The position numbers and the translations under genes were made by a program. Shown here piece by piece: positions 25,122-34,214 of a stretch of DNA of 51,043 nt. Numbering within the stretch: the first letter of the stretch is position 1; the number at the start of each line of letters is the position of its first letter. Below the pieces are notes generated by a model. The model made no database searches. It was given only the letters and a program-made list of their open reading frames with translations, and was not told where the DNA came from. The DNA comes from a virus, in the IMG/VR virus record IMGVR_UViG_3300005337_000022, positions 1 through 51,043 of that record; one strand, written 5' to 3'.

Positions 25122-25529
25122 CTAGCCGACGCCGCCCGACACCGTCATCTCCAGCTCCAGCTGCGCCGCGTTGTTCGAGTCCGCCGCCCGGTTCGGCGTC
25201 TTGACCCGCTTCAGCGTCCCGCGCCACACGTCCGGCTCACCGTCCGCGACCCCGTCCGTGTTCAGCGGCTGCTCCGTCACGACGATCGAGCCCTTGCCCG
25301 CGCGGCCGCGCAACCACTTCCGGCGCGCACGGATCGCGTCCGTGTAGAGCACCCGGACCGTCACGTTGTCGACGCTCTGCGTGCCGCCCAGCGAGATCGT
25401 CGGCCCCATGCCGCCGAGCGGGTATGTGGTCTCGTTCGAGTCCGTGTCCCCGCCCTCGCGCTCCTCGAACGTCCCCAGCGACACACCGTCGACGGTGACG
25501 GTCACCAGTGCCTGATTCTCTCTGCTCAT
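25122..25529 (-). CDS. Tail tube protein
   Basis: The 135-residue protein follows the sheath, the standard order. It shows a beta-barrel pattern VTVTVDGVSLGTFEEREGGDTDS and a C-terminal strand LELEMTVSGGVG. It would form the inner tube. AGGAGG precedes the ATG. Confidence 0.82.
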   Translation of the reverse strand: MSRENQALVTVTVDGVSLGTFEEREGGDTDSNETTYPLGGMGPTISLGGTQSVDNVTVRVLYTDAIRARRKWLRGRAGKGSIVVTEQPLNTDGVADGEPDVWRGTLKRVKTPNRAADSNNAAQLELEMTVSGGVG

Positions 25530-25541
25530 GGTTCGCGCCTC

Positions 25542-27017
25542 CTAGGCGATCGACTGCGTGATCGGGACCTTGACGACGTCGATCAGCACGCGCTCGGCGA
25601 TCGGGCTCACCCGCAGCGCCACCTGCCCGTGCATCTCGCCCGCCGCGAGCTTGGCCGGCGGGTTGATCGCCGCGCCGGTGTCGACGAAGAACGCGTCCTG
25701 CGGCGTGTCGCCGAACAGCGCGCCCACCGTGTGCAACGCCATCGCCGGGGCCCGCAAGTCACCGTTGAAGATGCCCAGCGCCACCCCCTTGCCGTCGACG
25801 GTGTCGAACTCGTGCGCGTCGCCGATCTGCCGCGCGTCGGCCACGTAGGACATGACCGTCCGGACACCCGGCGCGAAGGACCACCCCGCGTCGTTCGTCT
25901 GGTCGGCCAGCGTCCGCGCGCCCCACGTCACGATCGAGCTTCCGTACCGGCGCCGCGACACGGTCACGCCCGCCTCGTTCAGCGACTTGCGCTGCGCGTC
26001 CGTCCATGCCGGCTGCGACAGGTCGATCACGAAGCGCGCGACCCCGCGCCCGCCGCCCGTGCCCGCGGCCGCGATGTTCGGGTTGCCCAGCGCGTCGTTC
26101 CGCGCGTACTGCGCGGCCAGCCGCGCGCTCGGCGGCACCGTCCGCAACGTCTGCGCCGTCAGGCCCGGGATCACGTCCCACGGAGCCACCGGCTGGCCGT
26201 AGCGGCGCCCCTTGTTCGGCGCCGTGTAGAGCGCCTGCGCCGACGCTACGAGCGTCGCGTCGCTCGCCGTGTCCGGGAAGTCCGGCAGCGCGAAGCGGTT
26301 CCGCTGCTGCCCGTGATCGAGCAGCTGCAGATGCCCAGCCGACGTCGTGCGCCCCGGCGCGCAGATCTGGCCCGGCCCCAGGTCCGCGGGGATCCGGTCC
26401 AGCGCCGCCTGCCAGTCGGCGTCGGCCAGCGCCGCGCCGTCCGCGCCCGTCGACAGCGCCGACGCGGCGACGATCGCCGGATCGAGCAGCGACGCGCCCT
26501 GCGACAGCACGATGTAGCGCGAGTTCGCCCGCGCCCACGCGATCAGCGCCGTGGTGTCGGCCAGCGACGGCGAGCGCTCCACCTCGACGCCCGAACGGGT
26601 GATCACGAGCACGACCTCGCCGCCCACCGCGCCGGCGATGACCTGCACGCTCACCGAGTTGCCCCATGCGCCCGGGTCCGGCACGCCCAGCTGGCCGGCC
26701 GTCACCACGAGCGAGATCGCCGCAGCGCCGTCGAGCAGGTTCCGCGTCGCAGCGACCGACCCCGCACCGATCGCACGCGACACGTACAACAGCGTGCCGC
26801 CCTCCGCGAAGTAGGTCTCGGCCCAGTCGTAGACCGGGCTGGAGACCAGCCGCGCGCCGAAGTTGTCGACGACGTCCTGCAGCGACCGGCACAACCGCGG
26901 CCCGTCGATCGGCCCGCGCTCCGTCGCGCCGACGATGTACGCGGTGCCCGTGTCGGACGGCAGCGTCCGCGAGGTCCCCGCGTCCTTCACGGTGACGACT
27001 ACATCAGGAAGTGGCAT
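25542..27017 (-). CDS. Contractile tail sheath protein
   Basis: The 491-residue protein has sheath hallmarks: SDTGTAYIVGATERGP near 21, FAEGGTLLYVSRA near 70, a small beta domain with GAWGNSVSVQV (102-172), then the C-terminal core GVTVSRRRYGSSIVTWGARTL and FVIDLSQ. The domain at 102-172 is echoed in the membrane protein at 1042..1398. Its presence fixes myovirus morphology. TAG directly precedes the ATG. Confidence 0.92.
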   Translation of the reverse strand: MPLPDVVVTVKDAGTSRTLPSDTGTAYIVGATERGPIDGPRLCRSLQDVVDNFGARLVSSPVYDWAETYFAEGGTLLYVSRAIGAGSVAATRNLLDGAAAISLVVTAGQLGVPDPGAWGNSVSVQVIAGAVGGEVVLVITRSGVEVERSPSLADTTALIAWARANSRYIVLSQGASLLDPAIVAASALSTGADGAALADADWQAALDRIPADLGPGQICAPGRTTSAGHLQLLDHGQQRNRFALPDFPDTASDATLVASAQALYTAPNKGRRYGQPVAPWDVIPGLTAQTLRTVPPSARLAAQYARNDALGNPNIAAAGTGGGRGVARFVIDLSQPAWTDAQRKSLNEAGVTVSRRRYGSSIVTWGARTLADQTNDAGWSFAPGVRTVMSYVADARQIGDAHEFDTVDGKGVALGIFNGDLRAPAMALHTVGALFGDTPQDAFFVDTGAAINPPAKLAAGEMHGQVALRVSPIAERVLIDVVKVPITQSIA

Positions 27018-27362
27018 CTACTCGCCTCCGTTGGGGATGGTCGCAGCCTCGCGCTCGGCGATCGCCGCGCGCAGCTCGTCAGCCGACATGCTCGAACGGC
27101 CCTCGATCTCCAGATCGGCCGCGCGCTTGTCCAGCGCCTTGCCCGACAGCACGGGACCGGCCTCGTGCTCGGCCAGCTCCTCCGCCGTCGGCGTGAAGTC
27201 CGAGAGCGGCCGCAGCCGCCCCTCGTCGACCAACCAGCGATCCGCGCCCTCCAGGTCGAGATCGGCGCGGGCTACACGCTCGCCTGGCCCGATCATCGCA
27301 CCAGACGCGAGGTTCTCCGGGTGATCGCCGACGAGCACGAACTCGTCGTCAGTGGTGCTCAT
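27018..27362 (-). CDS. Small protein with Rho-N/SAP-like helices
   Basis: The 114-residue protein ends with KRAADLEIEGRSSMSADELRAAIAE, a helix-extended-helix unit like Rho-N or SAP domains, which often bind nucleic acid or act as a docking module. It lies between the tail terminator-like gene and the sheath and is probably a minor head-tail protein. It starts by ATGA overlap. Confidence 0.7.
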   Translation of the reverse strand: MSTTDDEFVLVGDHPENLASGAMIGPGERVARADLDLEGADRWLVDEGRLRPLSDFTPTAEELAEHEAGPVLSGKALDKRAADLEIEGRSSMSADELRAAIAEREAATIPNGGE

Positions 27363-28015
27363 GACTGCACGTCCTCTGTGATGGATTTCGCGTCGACCGT
27401 GACGTCGACGAGGGTTGCCTCCGGCCACGCGCCCGGGTCGACTTCAGGGGTCGGCAGCGGTGCGACCGGACCGCCGAGATCGGTCACCGAGTCCGGGACC
27501 CATACCGTGAACGCGACCATGCCCGCCTGCAGCGTCCGCGTCTCCGGGAACGCGATCGCGTCGTAGCGCTCGCCCAGCCACTCGACCTCGTCAGCGAGGC
27601 CGCCCATGCTCTTGTGCTGCAACACGAGCGCCCGGCACGCCAGCGCGTGCGCCTGCGCCAGCCGCCGCGTCGAGCCCTCCCAGTCCGCCGAGACGATCGG
27701 CGCGAGCTGGATCGAGTACGGCGCTCGATAGCTGCCGTTCCCCATCCGCTCCGGCTTCCCGAGAATCCCCGGCGAGACGACCACCAGGATCGGCAACTGC
27801 GACTCCGGCCAGCGATCGAGGTCCGACGCCGGCACAACGTCGAGCGGCCGCTCCAGATGCTCGCCGCGCTCGACGTAGCCCTCGACCCGAGCAACCTCGC
27901 CGAAGTAGGTCTCCAGCCACGAGCCGCCCGCATCTTCGTCGACGTCGCGGATGAACGCCGCGATCCGGCGCTCGACCTCCGCGCCCGAGATCAGCCGTCC
28001 GAACAGATTGGTCAC
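27359..28015 (-). CDS. Tail terminator/completion-like protein
   Basis: The 218-residue protein shows strands LPILVVVSPGILG and YSIQLAPIVSA, then a helix RRLAQAHALACRALVLQHK, a layout matching tail terminator or completion proteins placed before the sheath. No strong motif confirms it. Confidence 0.65.
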   Translation of the reverse strand: MTNLFGRLISGAEVERRIAAFIRDVDEDAGGSWLETYFGEVARVEGYVERGEHLERPLDVVPASDLDRWPESQLPILVVVSPGILGKPERMGNGSYRAPYSIQLAPIVSADWEGSTRRLAQAHALACRALVLQHKSMGGLADEVEWLGERYDAIAFPETRTLQAGMVAFTVWVPDSVTDLGGPVAPLPTPEVDPGAWPEATLVDVTVDAKSITEDVQS

Positions 28016-28497
28016 AGCGCACCCTGCCCGACGAGCCCGGACACGGCGTGGCGCTGGATCTCGTTCACGATCCGACGCTTGTCCCCTTCGGTCAACGCGA
28101 CCGGCGGACGGTAAGGGATCTTCCGCCGCGGGCGCGTCGACTGGTGGAAAACGGCGTAGGACAAGGTCGTGCCGAATCGTAGGGACGTCGCCGACACCTG
28201 CTCGATGTGCCGCGCATCGAACTTCCTGGTCAAGGACGTGAACAGGTTCTCCGTCGCTCGCAGGATCCGCGGATCGAGCCCGTGGCGCGCCTTGTACGCC
28301 AGCGTCGCCGCGGCCAGCTCCGGCCAGCCGCCCGACGCGTAGCTGCCCTGCGTATCGAACTGCGCCTCTGTCGCCTCGCGCAGGATCGTGCCCGCGGCCT
28401 CCATCGCCGGCGAGAAGTCCGTCACGTTGGCCGAGAACCGCAGCAGGTCGCGTTGCACGATGACCTCGCCGATCGCCAGGATCTCGATCGTCAGCAC
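28012..28497 (-). CDS. Mu gpG-like virion morphogenesis protein
   Basis: The 161-residue protein matches the phage virion morphogenesis family: a helix AGTILREATEAQFDTQGSY, WPELAAATLAYKAR, a turn ILRATENLFTSL, then SYAVFHQSTRPRRKIPYRPP. These proteins act in tail completion. The GTG start lies one base past the previous stop. Confidence 0.8.
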   Translation of the reverse strand: MLTIEILAIGEVIVQRDLLRFSANVTDFSPAMEAAGTILREATEAQFDTQGSYASGGWPELAAATLAYKARHGLDPRILRATENLFTSLTRKFDARHIEQVSATSLRFGTTLSYAVFHQSTRPRRKIPYRPPVALTEGDKRRIVNEIQRHAVSGLVGQGAL

Positions 28498-28498
28498 G

Positions 28499-29287
28499 TC
28501 ACCACTCCGTGCCGAACCCGACGATCGAGATCCCGCGCAGGACCCCATCCTCGTCGAGCCAGTGCGTGTCGAACGACATGTCGGCCTCCGGCGTGCCGAC
28601 CGCGCCATCCCCGTCCTCGTCGCCGCCCTGCTCGACCAGCGAGACCAGCGACTTCATCCGATCGTTGTAGAGCAGCCGGTAGGTCTCGGCCGGCGAGCGC
28701 CCTGACGCGACCTGCTCCGGGAAGAACGACAACTCGACTAGAACCGCCGCGTACAACGCCGCCGCGCGACGTACGCGACCCTCCAGCGACGTGCCCTCGG
28801 TGGGCGTTCCGACCTTGCCGGTGACCTCGTCGACAGCCTCGTCGATCAGGATCTGCACCTGCGACGCCGACGGCCGGGTAGGCGGCGCCGGATCGTCTCG
28901 GAACGTGCCGATCTCGGCGCCGCCCGGCACCTTCGTCCGCGCGCGCAGCAGCGCCCCGACCTCATCGACCGACGGCACGAGTCCGCGCGCCACGACCAGC
29001 CCCTCGATCACCGTCTGGTCGGGCTCCGGCCCCTGCCACACGATCGAGTACATCCCCGGCGTCTTAGGTGCCAGGAACGACGCTGAGTAGATGCCCGGCT
29101 CGACCTCCACCACCGTCGTCGCCGTCGCCACGGTCACGCTCTCGCTATCGACGATGATGACCGTCAGCACGAGCCCTTCCGGCCCCGTGGCCGTCGACGA
29201 CGTCAGGCTCCCGTCCGTGGCCTCGACCGGCGTCGCGATCGCCAACGGCCCACCCGCGGCCGCCGCGCTGAACAGGATGACCGACAT
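28499..29287 (-). CDS. Head-tail connector with N-terminal Ig-like domain
   Basis: The 262-residue protein has an N-terminal beta sandwich (1-105; VEATDGSLTSSTATGPEGLV and YSASFLAPKTPGMYSIVW). A helical connector follows with SASQVQILIDEAVDEVTGKVG and a gp6/gp36-like helix pair. The Ig-like domain is an uncommon addition and would sit on the capsid or neck surface. GGGAAGG precedes the ATG. Confidence 0.75.
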   Translation of the reverse strand: MSVILFSAAAAGGPLAIATPVEATDGSLTSSTATGPEGLVLTVIIVDSESVTVATATTVVEVEPGIYSASFLAPKTPGMYSIVWQGPEPDQTVIEGLVVARGLVPSVDEVGALLRARTKVPGGAEIGTFRDDPAPPTRPSASQVQILIDEAVDEVTGKVGTPTEGTSLEGRVRRAAALYAAVLVELSFFPEQVASGRSPAETYRLLYNDRMKSLVSLVEQGGDEDGDGAVGTPEADMSFDTHWLDEDGVLRGISIVGFGTEW

Positions 29288-29298
29288 GGTCGCCTTCC

Positions 29299-31647
29299 CT
29301 ACGTCACGAGGTTCGAGAAGAAGTTGCCGGCCGAGCCCGCCGCGCCATTGCCGCCCGTGCCGATCCCTGCGCCGCCAGCACCGCCGGTCCGCGTCGTGAC
29401 AAACGACGTCGGAGCCGCCAGCGAGTAGGTCAGGACGTGCCCGCCACCGCCGCCACCGCCGCCACCGCAGTTGCCAGCCGCAGGCGCCCCGCCAGCCCCG
29501 CCGACCGTCGTCACGGTGAGGTTGCTGATCGACTGGGCGAAGATGATGACGACGTTGGCGCCCGCGCCGCCGCCGCCGCCCTTGTTCACGCCATCACCGG
29601 TGCCGCCGCTGCCGCCCGCGCCGCCACCGAGCGCCCGCGGCGCGCCGCCCTGCGTCAGAACGCCCGCAGCGATCGACGCAATGCGCTTGGCGTACGCGCT
29701 GTTGGGCACGGTCGGGTTCGTCGCGGCCACGCCCGCGCCAGACGAGCCCGCGCCACCGGTGCCTCCGAAGCCACCGAAGGAGTAGGCGCTGGCCGACGCC
29801 GGCCCCGCCGTCCCGGCGCCGGTGTTGCCCGCGCCGCCAGCGTTGCCGATCGTGGTCCCCAGTTGCGCCGCAGCCGCGGTGCCGTCGGCGTTGCCCGACT
29901 TCCCATCGCCCTTGATCGTCCCGGGTCCGGTCACGCTGGCGCCACCGAAGATGTAGTAGCCACTCGTCACCAGCGTGATACCCGCGTTGATCTTGAGGCT
30001 GGCGCAGAAGCAATCGCGGGTCATGGTGTAGGTGTTACCACCGGTCAGGGTCGCCCACCCGACCGCAGCCACGCCGTCGAGCACCGCCGCACCGTCGCTG
30101 CCATCGCCGAAGCTCCCTCCGTAATTCGACAGCGACGGCGGCCCGATGCTGGCATAGGGAATCCCGGTATAGCCGCCGGTCCAGATCGACAGATCTGAGT
30201 GCGTCGTGCTGTAGCCGGTCAGATCGACCATCTTGGTGCCCACGGTCGCGATCGTCATCGCCACCGCACCACCCGTGGCGATCAGCGAACCCGCTGCCGG
30301 CCCGCCCTGCGCAACGCAGCCGACGAGCACCTCCGGATTTGTGTACTCCGAGCCCGCGGTCATGCCCGTATAGGTGAACGTGACGGGCCCGTTCGTCGTC
30401 GCGACCGTAGCCGTGCCGCCGTTCGGCGGCAGATGCGTGATCCCAGCCGCGTAGCCGGTCTTGTTCAGCGACAACGTCCCCGGCGCGCCTCCGGTCCAGG
30501 TCGACACGTCGACCCCGTTGCTGTTCGCATGGGCCGTCGTCGCCGGGATCTTGTAGGCGAACACGATCCCGCGAACCTGGCAGCCCTGGCCCTTGATCCA
30601 CCGGAAGCCCGCGCGCCGCGTGTCGTCACCCAAGAACCCGCTGATCTTGACGTTGATCTTGCAGGCGTTACCGAACGAGACCTTCGTCGCCGGATCCGAT
30701 GCCTCGGACGAGCCCGACGCGAGCAGACCCGGCGTCGTGCCGTCGTCGCCGAGCTGCACGCCGCAGCCGCGCGTGTAGGACTGGCCGTCGAGGTAGTAGA
30801 CCGTGCCGTCGAACGACGTGCCGCCGCCGCGGACGAGAACCTGGCCGTTCGTGGCGCCCTCCGCCTCCAGGTTCGAAGCGAAGAAGCTGTTGTCGGCGAC
30901 CACGCCCCACGTGTGCGTGTAGTCCAAGCCCCACACGTGCATCTTGCCGATCTGCAGACCACCCGCCTGGCCCTTGATCCAGAGCCCGACACCGACCGCG
31001 TTGTTCGTGTTCTGGCGGTTGGACTCGATCGTGATGTCATCGCAGCGACCGTCCGACGGGCCGCAGTGCACCCAGCCGTGGTGACCGTTCTTCCGGATCT
31101 TGAGATCCTTCCACGTGCACTCGAACGCCTGCAAGCCGGTGTTGCTCGGCTGCCCCCACTCGCCGTACAGACCGGTGTCCCAGCAGTTCTCGATCGTCAA
31201 CCCCTCCAACACGTAGTTGAAGGCGTAGACACGCACACCGTTGCCCGCGGTCTGGTTGGTGCGGTTGCCATCGATCGTGAGGTTCTTGAGCGACCAGCGA
31301 CTAGGGCCCGTCGCCTCCGTCGCCGGATCCAGGTTCGCTTGCCCCGTACCGGTGAGCGCGCCGAAGTTCGGGCTACTAACCACATCGCAGTTCGACCCGT
31401 TGGCCAGCTCCAACCTCACCGACTTGCTCGTACCGACAACATCCACCCCGCTGCGCATCAACACGGTGGAGTTGGTCCAGAGCGTGGAGCTGGTCATGCC
31501 GACGTAGGGCCCGAGAACGACCCGGCCACCGCCAGCATCATGCGCCGCCGTGATCGCCGCCGTGATCGTGATGAAATCCGCCAGGCCAGCCACATCGCCA
31601 GACGGAGCGATCTGGACGTTCCCGCCAGACGGCGGCCGGAAGCCCAT
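29299..31647 (-). CDS. Beta-helix spike with glycine-rich C-terminus
   Basis: The 782-residue protein has a right-handed beta-helix region (about 75-330) with repeats like WSLKNLTIDGNRTNQTAGNG and LEGLTIENCWD, typical of pectate-lyase fold spikes. The last 200 residues hold many Gly runs (GGAGG, GGTGG, and a run of nine Gly), compatible with polyglycine helices as in T-even adhesins. It begins AAHDAGGGRVVLGPYVG. Its place between capsid and connector genes rather than after the baseplate is odd; it may decorate the head or neck. The start is a TGATG overlap. Confidence 0.8.
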   Translation of the reverse strand: MGFRPPSGGNVQIAPSGDVAGLADFITITAAITAAHDAGGGRVVLGPYVGMTSSTLWTNSTVLMRSGVDVVGTSKSVRLELANGSNCDVVSSPNFGALTGTGQANLDPATEATGPSRWSLKNLTIDGNRTNQTAGNGVRVYAFNYVLEGLTIENCWDTGLYGEWGQPSNTGLQAFECTWKDLKIRKNGHHGWVHCGPSDGRCDDITIESNRQNTNNAVGVGLWIKGQAGGLQIGKMHVWGLDYTHTWGVVADNSFFASNLEAEGATNGQVLVRGGGTSFDGTVYYLDGQSYTRGCGVQLGDDGTTPGLLASGSSEASDPATKVSFGNACKINVKISGFLGDDTRRAGFRWIKGQGCQVRGIVFAYKIPATTAHANSNGVDVSTWTGGAPGTLSLNKTGYAAGITHLPPNGGTATVATTNGPVTFTYTGMTAGSEYTNPEVLVGCVAQGGPAAGSLIATGGAVAMTIATVGTKMVDLTGYSTTHSDLSIWTGGYTGIPYASIGPPSLSNYGGSFGDGSDGAAVLDGVAAVGWATLTGGNTYTMTRDCFCASLKINAGITLVTSGYYIFGGASVTGPGTIKGDGKSGNADGTAAAAQLGTTIGNAGGAGNTGAGTAGPASASAYSFGGFGGTGGAGSSGAGVAATNPTVPNSAYAKRIASIAAGVLTQGGAPRALGGGAGGSGGTGDGVNKGGGGGAGANVVIIFAQSISNLTVTTVGGAGGAPAAGNCGGGGGGGGGHVLTYSLAAPTSFVTTRTGGAGGAGIGTGGNGAAGSAGNFFSNLVT

Positions 31648-32075
31648 CAGACGACCCACGCCACGTAGTACGCCGCCACGCTGCCAGCGATCACGACGTC
31701 GGCGCCGAGCGCCTCGCCAGGGATCTGCTCGTCGAAGGCGCCGTTCGCCGCGATCGTGATCGTCGCACCGCCGCCGATCGTCACCGTCGCAGCCGCCGCC
31801 CCTGCGACAACCGCCACACGGGTCAGCCTCGCCGCACCGGGCACGTCGACTGTCGCCGGCGCCGCGCCCGCCGCGTAGGCGTACGTCCCGGCCTGCCGCG
31901 TCAACACCCATAGCGGCGCGCCCTGACTCACGTCCACACCAGCGCCCGGCGCGCCCTGCACGAGCTTCATCCGCTGAACGAGGACGTCCTCGCCCTCAGC
32001 GGTCGTGATCGCGTCCATAGCCACGCTGACGGCATCGCCAGCGACCGACGGCCGGACCTTCAGTCCTTCGGGCAT
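31647..32075 (-). CDS. Beta-rich structural protein
   Basis: The 142-residue protein is Ala/Val/Gly-rich with alternating strands (RVAVVAGAAAATVTIGGG) and no charged core. It precedes the spike in the same unit and may be its base or a capsid decoration. GAGGAGC lies before the ATG. Confidence 0.65.
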   Translation of the reverse strand: MPEGLKVRPSVAGDAVSVAMDAITTAEGEDVLVQRMKLVQGAPGAGVDVSQGAPLWVLTRQAGTYAYAAGAAPATVDVPGAARLTRVAVVAGAAAATVTIGGGATITIAANGAFDEQIPGEALGADVVIAGSVAAYYVAWVV

Positions 32076-32107
32076 GCGCTCGCTCCTCGATCCGGTGTTG
32101 CCAGAGC

Positions 32108-32136
32108 CAGAGCGGACCCGCCTCGCGGGCCCGCTC
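32108..32136 (-). terminator. Hairpin terminator after the capsid block
   Basis: A 13-bp stem (AGAGCGGGCCCGC paired with its copy through one G-U pair) with a three-base loop lies about 15 bases past the 32151..32804 stop. Confidence 0.65.
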
Positions 32137-32150
32137 TCTGTCTCCTACGG

Positions 32151-32804
32151 CTAGGCCCGGGCGCCCTGGTCGATGATCTTCTGCAGCGGGCCCTCGACCG
32201 ACTTGCGCGGGTCGCCGCCCGTCGCCGTCTTCTCGGCCTCCAGCACCTTGACGGCGAGCGCCGGATCGCCCTTCGCCAGCGCGACGGTGTCGGCCGCGTT
32301 CGGCTGCTCCGCTTCGATGAACGCCGAGATCTCCCCGACCTCCGCGATCGCCGCGTCCGGCGGCTCGGCCGGGGCGACGGGCAGACCGGAGTCCACCGGC
32401 ATCGTCGGCTCGATGCCCGTGTCGCCCGTCGTCAGGTCGCCCGACGGCGCGGCGCCCGACGGGGGCGGCGACACCGACGGAGCCGGCGTCTCCGTGCTCG
32501 GCGGGAACGCGACGTCGAGCGGGTTCACGCCGCGCTCGATGATCGCCTTCGCGTTGTCGGCGATCGCCCGCTCGGCGTTCGCCCGGACCTGCGCCGGGGT
32601 GCCCTCGACCTCGCGGCCGGGCGGCACGAGCATCCCCAGCTTGTCCAGCCGCGCGGCCTCCCGCGGGTGAAGCTCGACGAACTCCCCGCGCGCCGCCGTC
32701 TGGACGATCTGCGACTTGTTCCCGGCGAGATCCTCGAGCACCTCGAAGAAGGTCACCGAGACGCCCGCGACCTGCCGGCGCTCGTTCGTGATGGTGTCGC
32801 TCAT
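32151..32804 (-). CDS. Hypothetical structural protein after the capsid gene
   Basis: The 217-residue protein has a small N-terminal beta region with VELHPREAARLDKLGML, a low-complexity Pro/Ser/Thr linker (100-145) and a helical tail. In many phages a protein of this type lies between capsid and connector. Its role is unknown. Confidence 0.65.
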   Translation of the reverse strand: MSDTITNERRQVAGVSVTFFEVLEDLAGNKSQIVQTAARGEFVELHPREAARLDKLGMLVPPGREVEGTPAQVRANAERAIADNAKAIIERGVNPLDVAFPPSTETPAPSVSPPPSGAAPSGDLTTGDTGIEPTMPVDSGLPVAPAEPPDAAIAEVGEISAFIEAEQPNAADTVALAKGDPALAVKVLEAEKTATGGDPRKSVEGPLQKIIDQGARA

Positions 32805-32838
32805 GATGATGGTGTCCTTGCCTTCCGTGACCGGTCGC

Positions 32839-33753
32839 CTAGGCGATCCCGGTCATCTCCAGGATCGCGTACGGGTCGGTGACGAAGAACACCGGGTTCA
32901 CGAGCGACTGCACCCAGTCCTGCTCGCGCAGGGTCGGCGCGCCCTCCGGCGTCACGGTCGTGCGCAGCGGCTCCTCGAGCCGCATCTCGCCGACCTCGCC
33001 GCCGGCCAGCAGGTACGCCGAGCCCGACGCCTTGCGCGGCGTCGAGATCATCGACGTGATCCCGTTGTCGCTCAGGATCGCGTCGAGCGTGTCCGCGTAG
33101 ACCGTGCGGATCGACTCCGCCTCCGTCGGGTTGACGATCAGCGTGTCGTAGGCGTAGCCGAACTCGTTGTTCTCCGCCTCGCGCTGCGCCGCGGTGAACG
33201 TACGCGCCGGCCGCGCCGACGGCGACGCCGTCGTCATGGTGAGCGCCATCGCCGCCGACCACGAGATCGACGAGGCCGTGCGCGCGTTGGCCGCGATCTG
33301 CGCCGCCAACTCCGCGAGCCCCCGCTGATGCATCTTGCGGACGATGGTGTTCGAGAGTCGCCGCATGTGGTTGTTCATGCGGTTCATCTCGTTCCGACGA
33401 CGAGCCTCGTTCGTGATCGGGAACTTGCCACCGAACTTCTCGACCAGCGCGACGAGCGGCGCCGTGCGCTGACCGGTGACGATCGGCGCCTCCGTGCCCG
33501 GCTCGATGCGCTCGACATCGCGATCGGTGTAGATGTCCAGGTAGTTCGCCTGGTCGTACAGCACGGCGCCCCCGGACACGTCCCCACCGGTGGAGAACAC
33601 CCGGTCCAGGAAGAAGTTCGCCATGACGAGGTCGGCCACGATCCGCGTCACGCGGGTCGGGTTCGACAGCAGGAAGTCGACCGTGTACGTCGTGCCGCTG
33701 ACGGTGGGCGGCGCGAGCGGGTTGACGATCGGATCGGTTGCGGTGACGGGCAT
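32839..33753 (-). CDS. Major capsid protein (HK97 fold)
   Basis: The 304-residue protein follows the decoration gene. The fold markers are an N-arm (1-30), E-loop-like VSGGAVLYDQANYLDIYTDRD, the helix EARRRNEMNRMNNHMRRLSNTIVRKMHQ, an A-domain with GYAYDTLIVNPTEAE and the end DWVQSLVNPVFFVTDPYAI. It forms the capsid. The ribosome site is AGAGAGG. Confidence 0.88.
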   Translation of the reverse strand: MPVTATDPIVNPLAPPTVSGTTYTVDFLLSNPTRVTRIVADLVMANFFLDRVFSTGGDVSGGAVLYDQANYLDIYTDRDVERIEPGTEAPIVTGQRTAPLVALVEKFGGKFPITNEARRRNEMNRMNNHMRRLSNTIVRKMHQRGLAELAAQIAANARTASSISWSAAMALTMTTASPSARPARTFTAAQREAENNEFGYAYDTLIVNPTEAESIRTVYADTLDAILSDNGITSMISTPRKASGSAYLLAGGEVGEMRLEEPLRTTVTPEGAPTLREQDWVQSLVNPVFFVTDPYAILEMTGIA

Positions 33754-33788
33754 CTAGTGCTCTGTCCTCTCTAGGTGTCTGCCGGCGC

Positions 33789-34211
33789 CTAGAGCGCGAG
33801 CTTGATCTCGGAGTCGGCGCCGGCAGCGCCGACGGCCGTCATGACGGTGCCCAGCGGCTGCGAGGCGATCGTGCCATCCCACGGGATGGCCCGGCCGGTC
33901 GCGTCGCTCTGGACCCGCGTGCCCGCGACGAGCGCCGCGCCGGACTCGACCGGCACGACGAGGCCGGGACCCGCGTGCACGCCGAACAGCGCGCCGTTGG
34001 CCGCGTCGGTCTTCGACACGCCCACGGCGTTGCCGCCGGAGGCCGTGACCATCGACCCCTGATAGACGTTCGCGAGGTCCGTGCCCAGACCCGCGGCACC
34101 GCCGCCGGTCCGGTTGCCGCTGACCTTGACGAACCGCTTGCCCGTGACGGCCGCGGTTGCCTTCATCGTGAAGGAGTCGCCGCTCTCCTTGAACTGGATG
34201 GAGTCGGGCAT
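33789..34211 (-). CDS. Capsid decoration/cement protein (DUF2190-like)
   Basis: The 140-residue protein shows FTMKATAAVTGKRFVKVSG, NAVGVSKTDAANGALFGV and GTRVQSDATGRAIPW, the standard DUF2190 beta tulip sequence. It stabilises capsids and is directly before the capsid gene. AGGAGG precedes the ATG. Confidence 0.85.
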   Translation of the reverse strand: MPDSIQFKESGDSFTMKATAAVTGKRFVKVSGNRTGGGAAGLGTDLANVYQGSMVTASGGNAVGVSKTDAANGALFGVHAGPGLVVPVESGAALVAGTRVQSDATGRAIPWDGTIASQPLGTVMTAVGAAGADSEIKLAL

Positions 34212-34214
34212 GGC

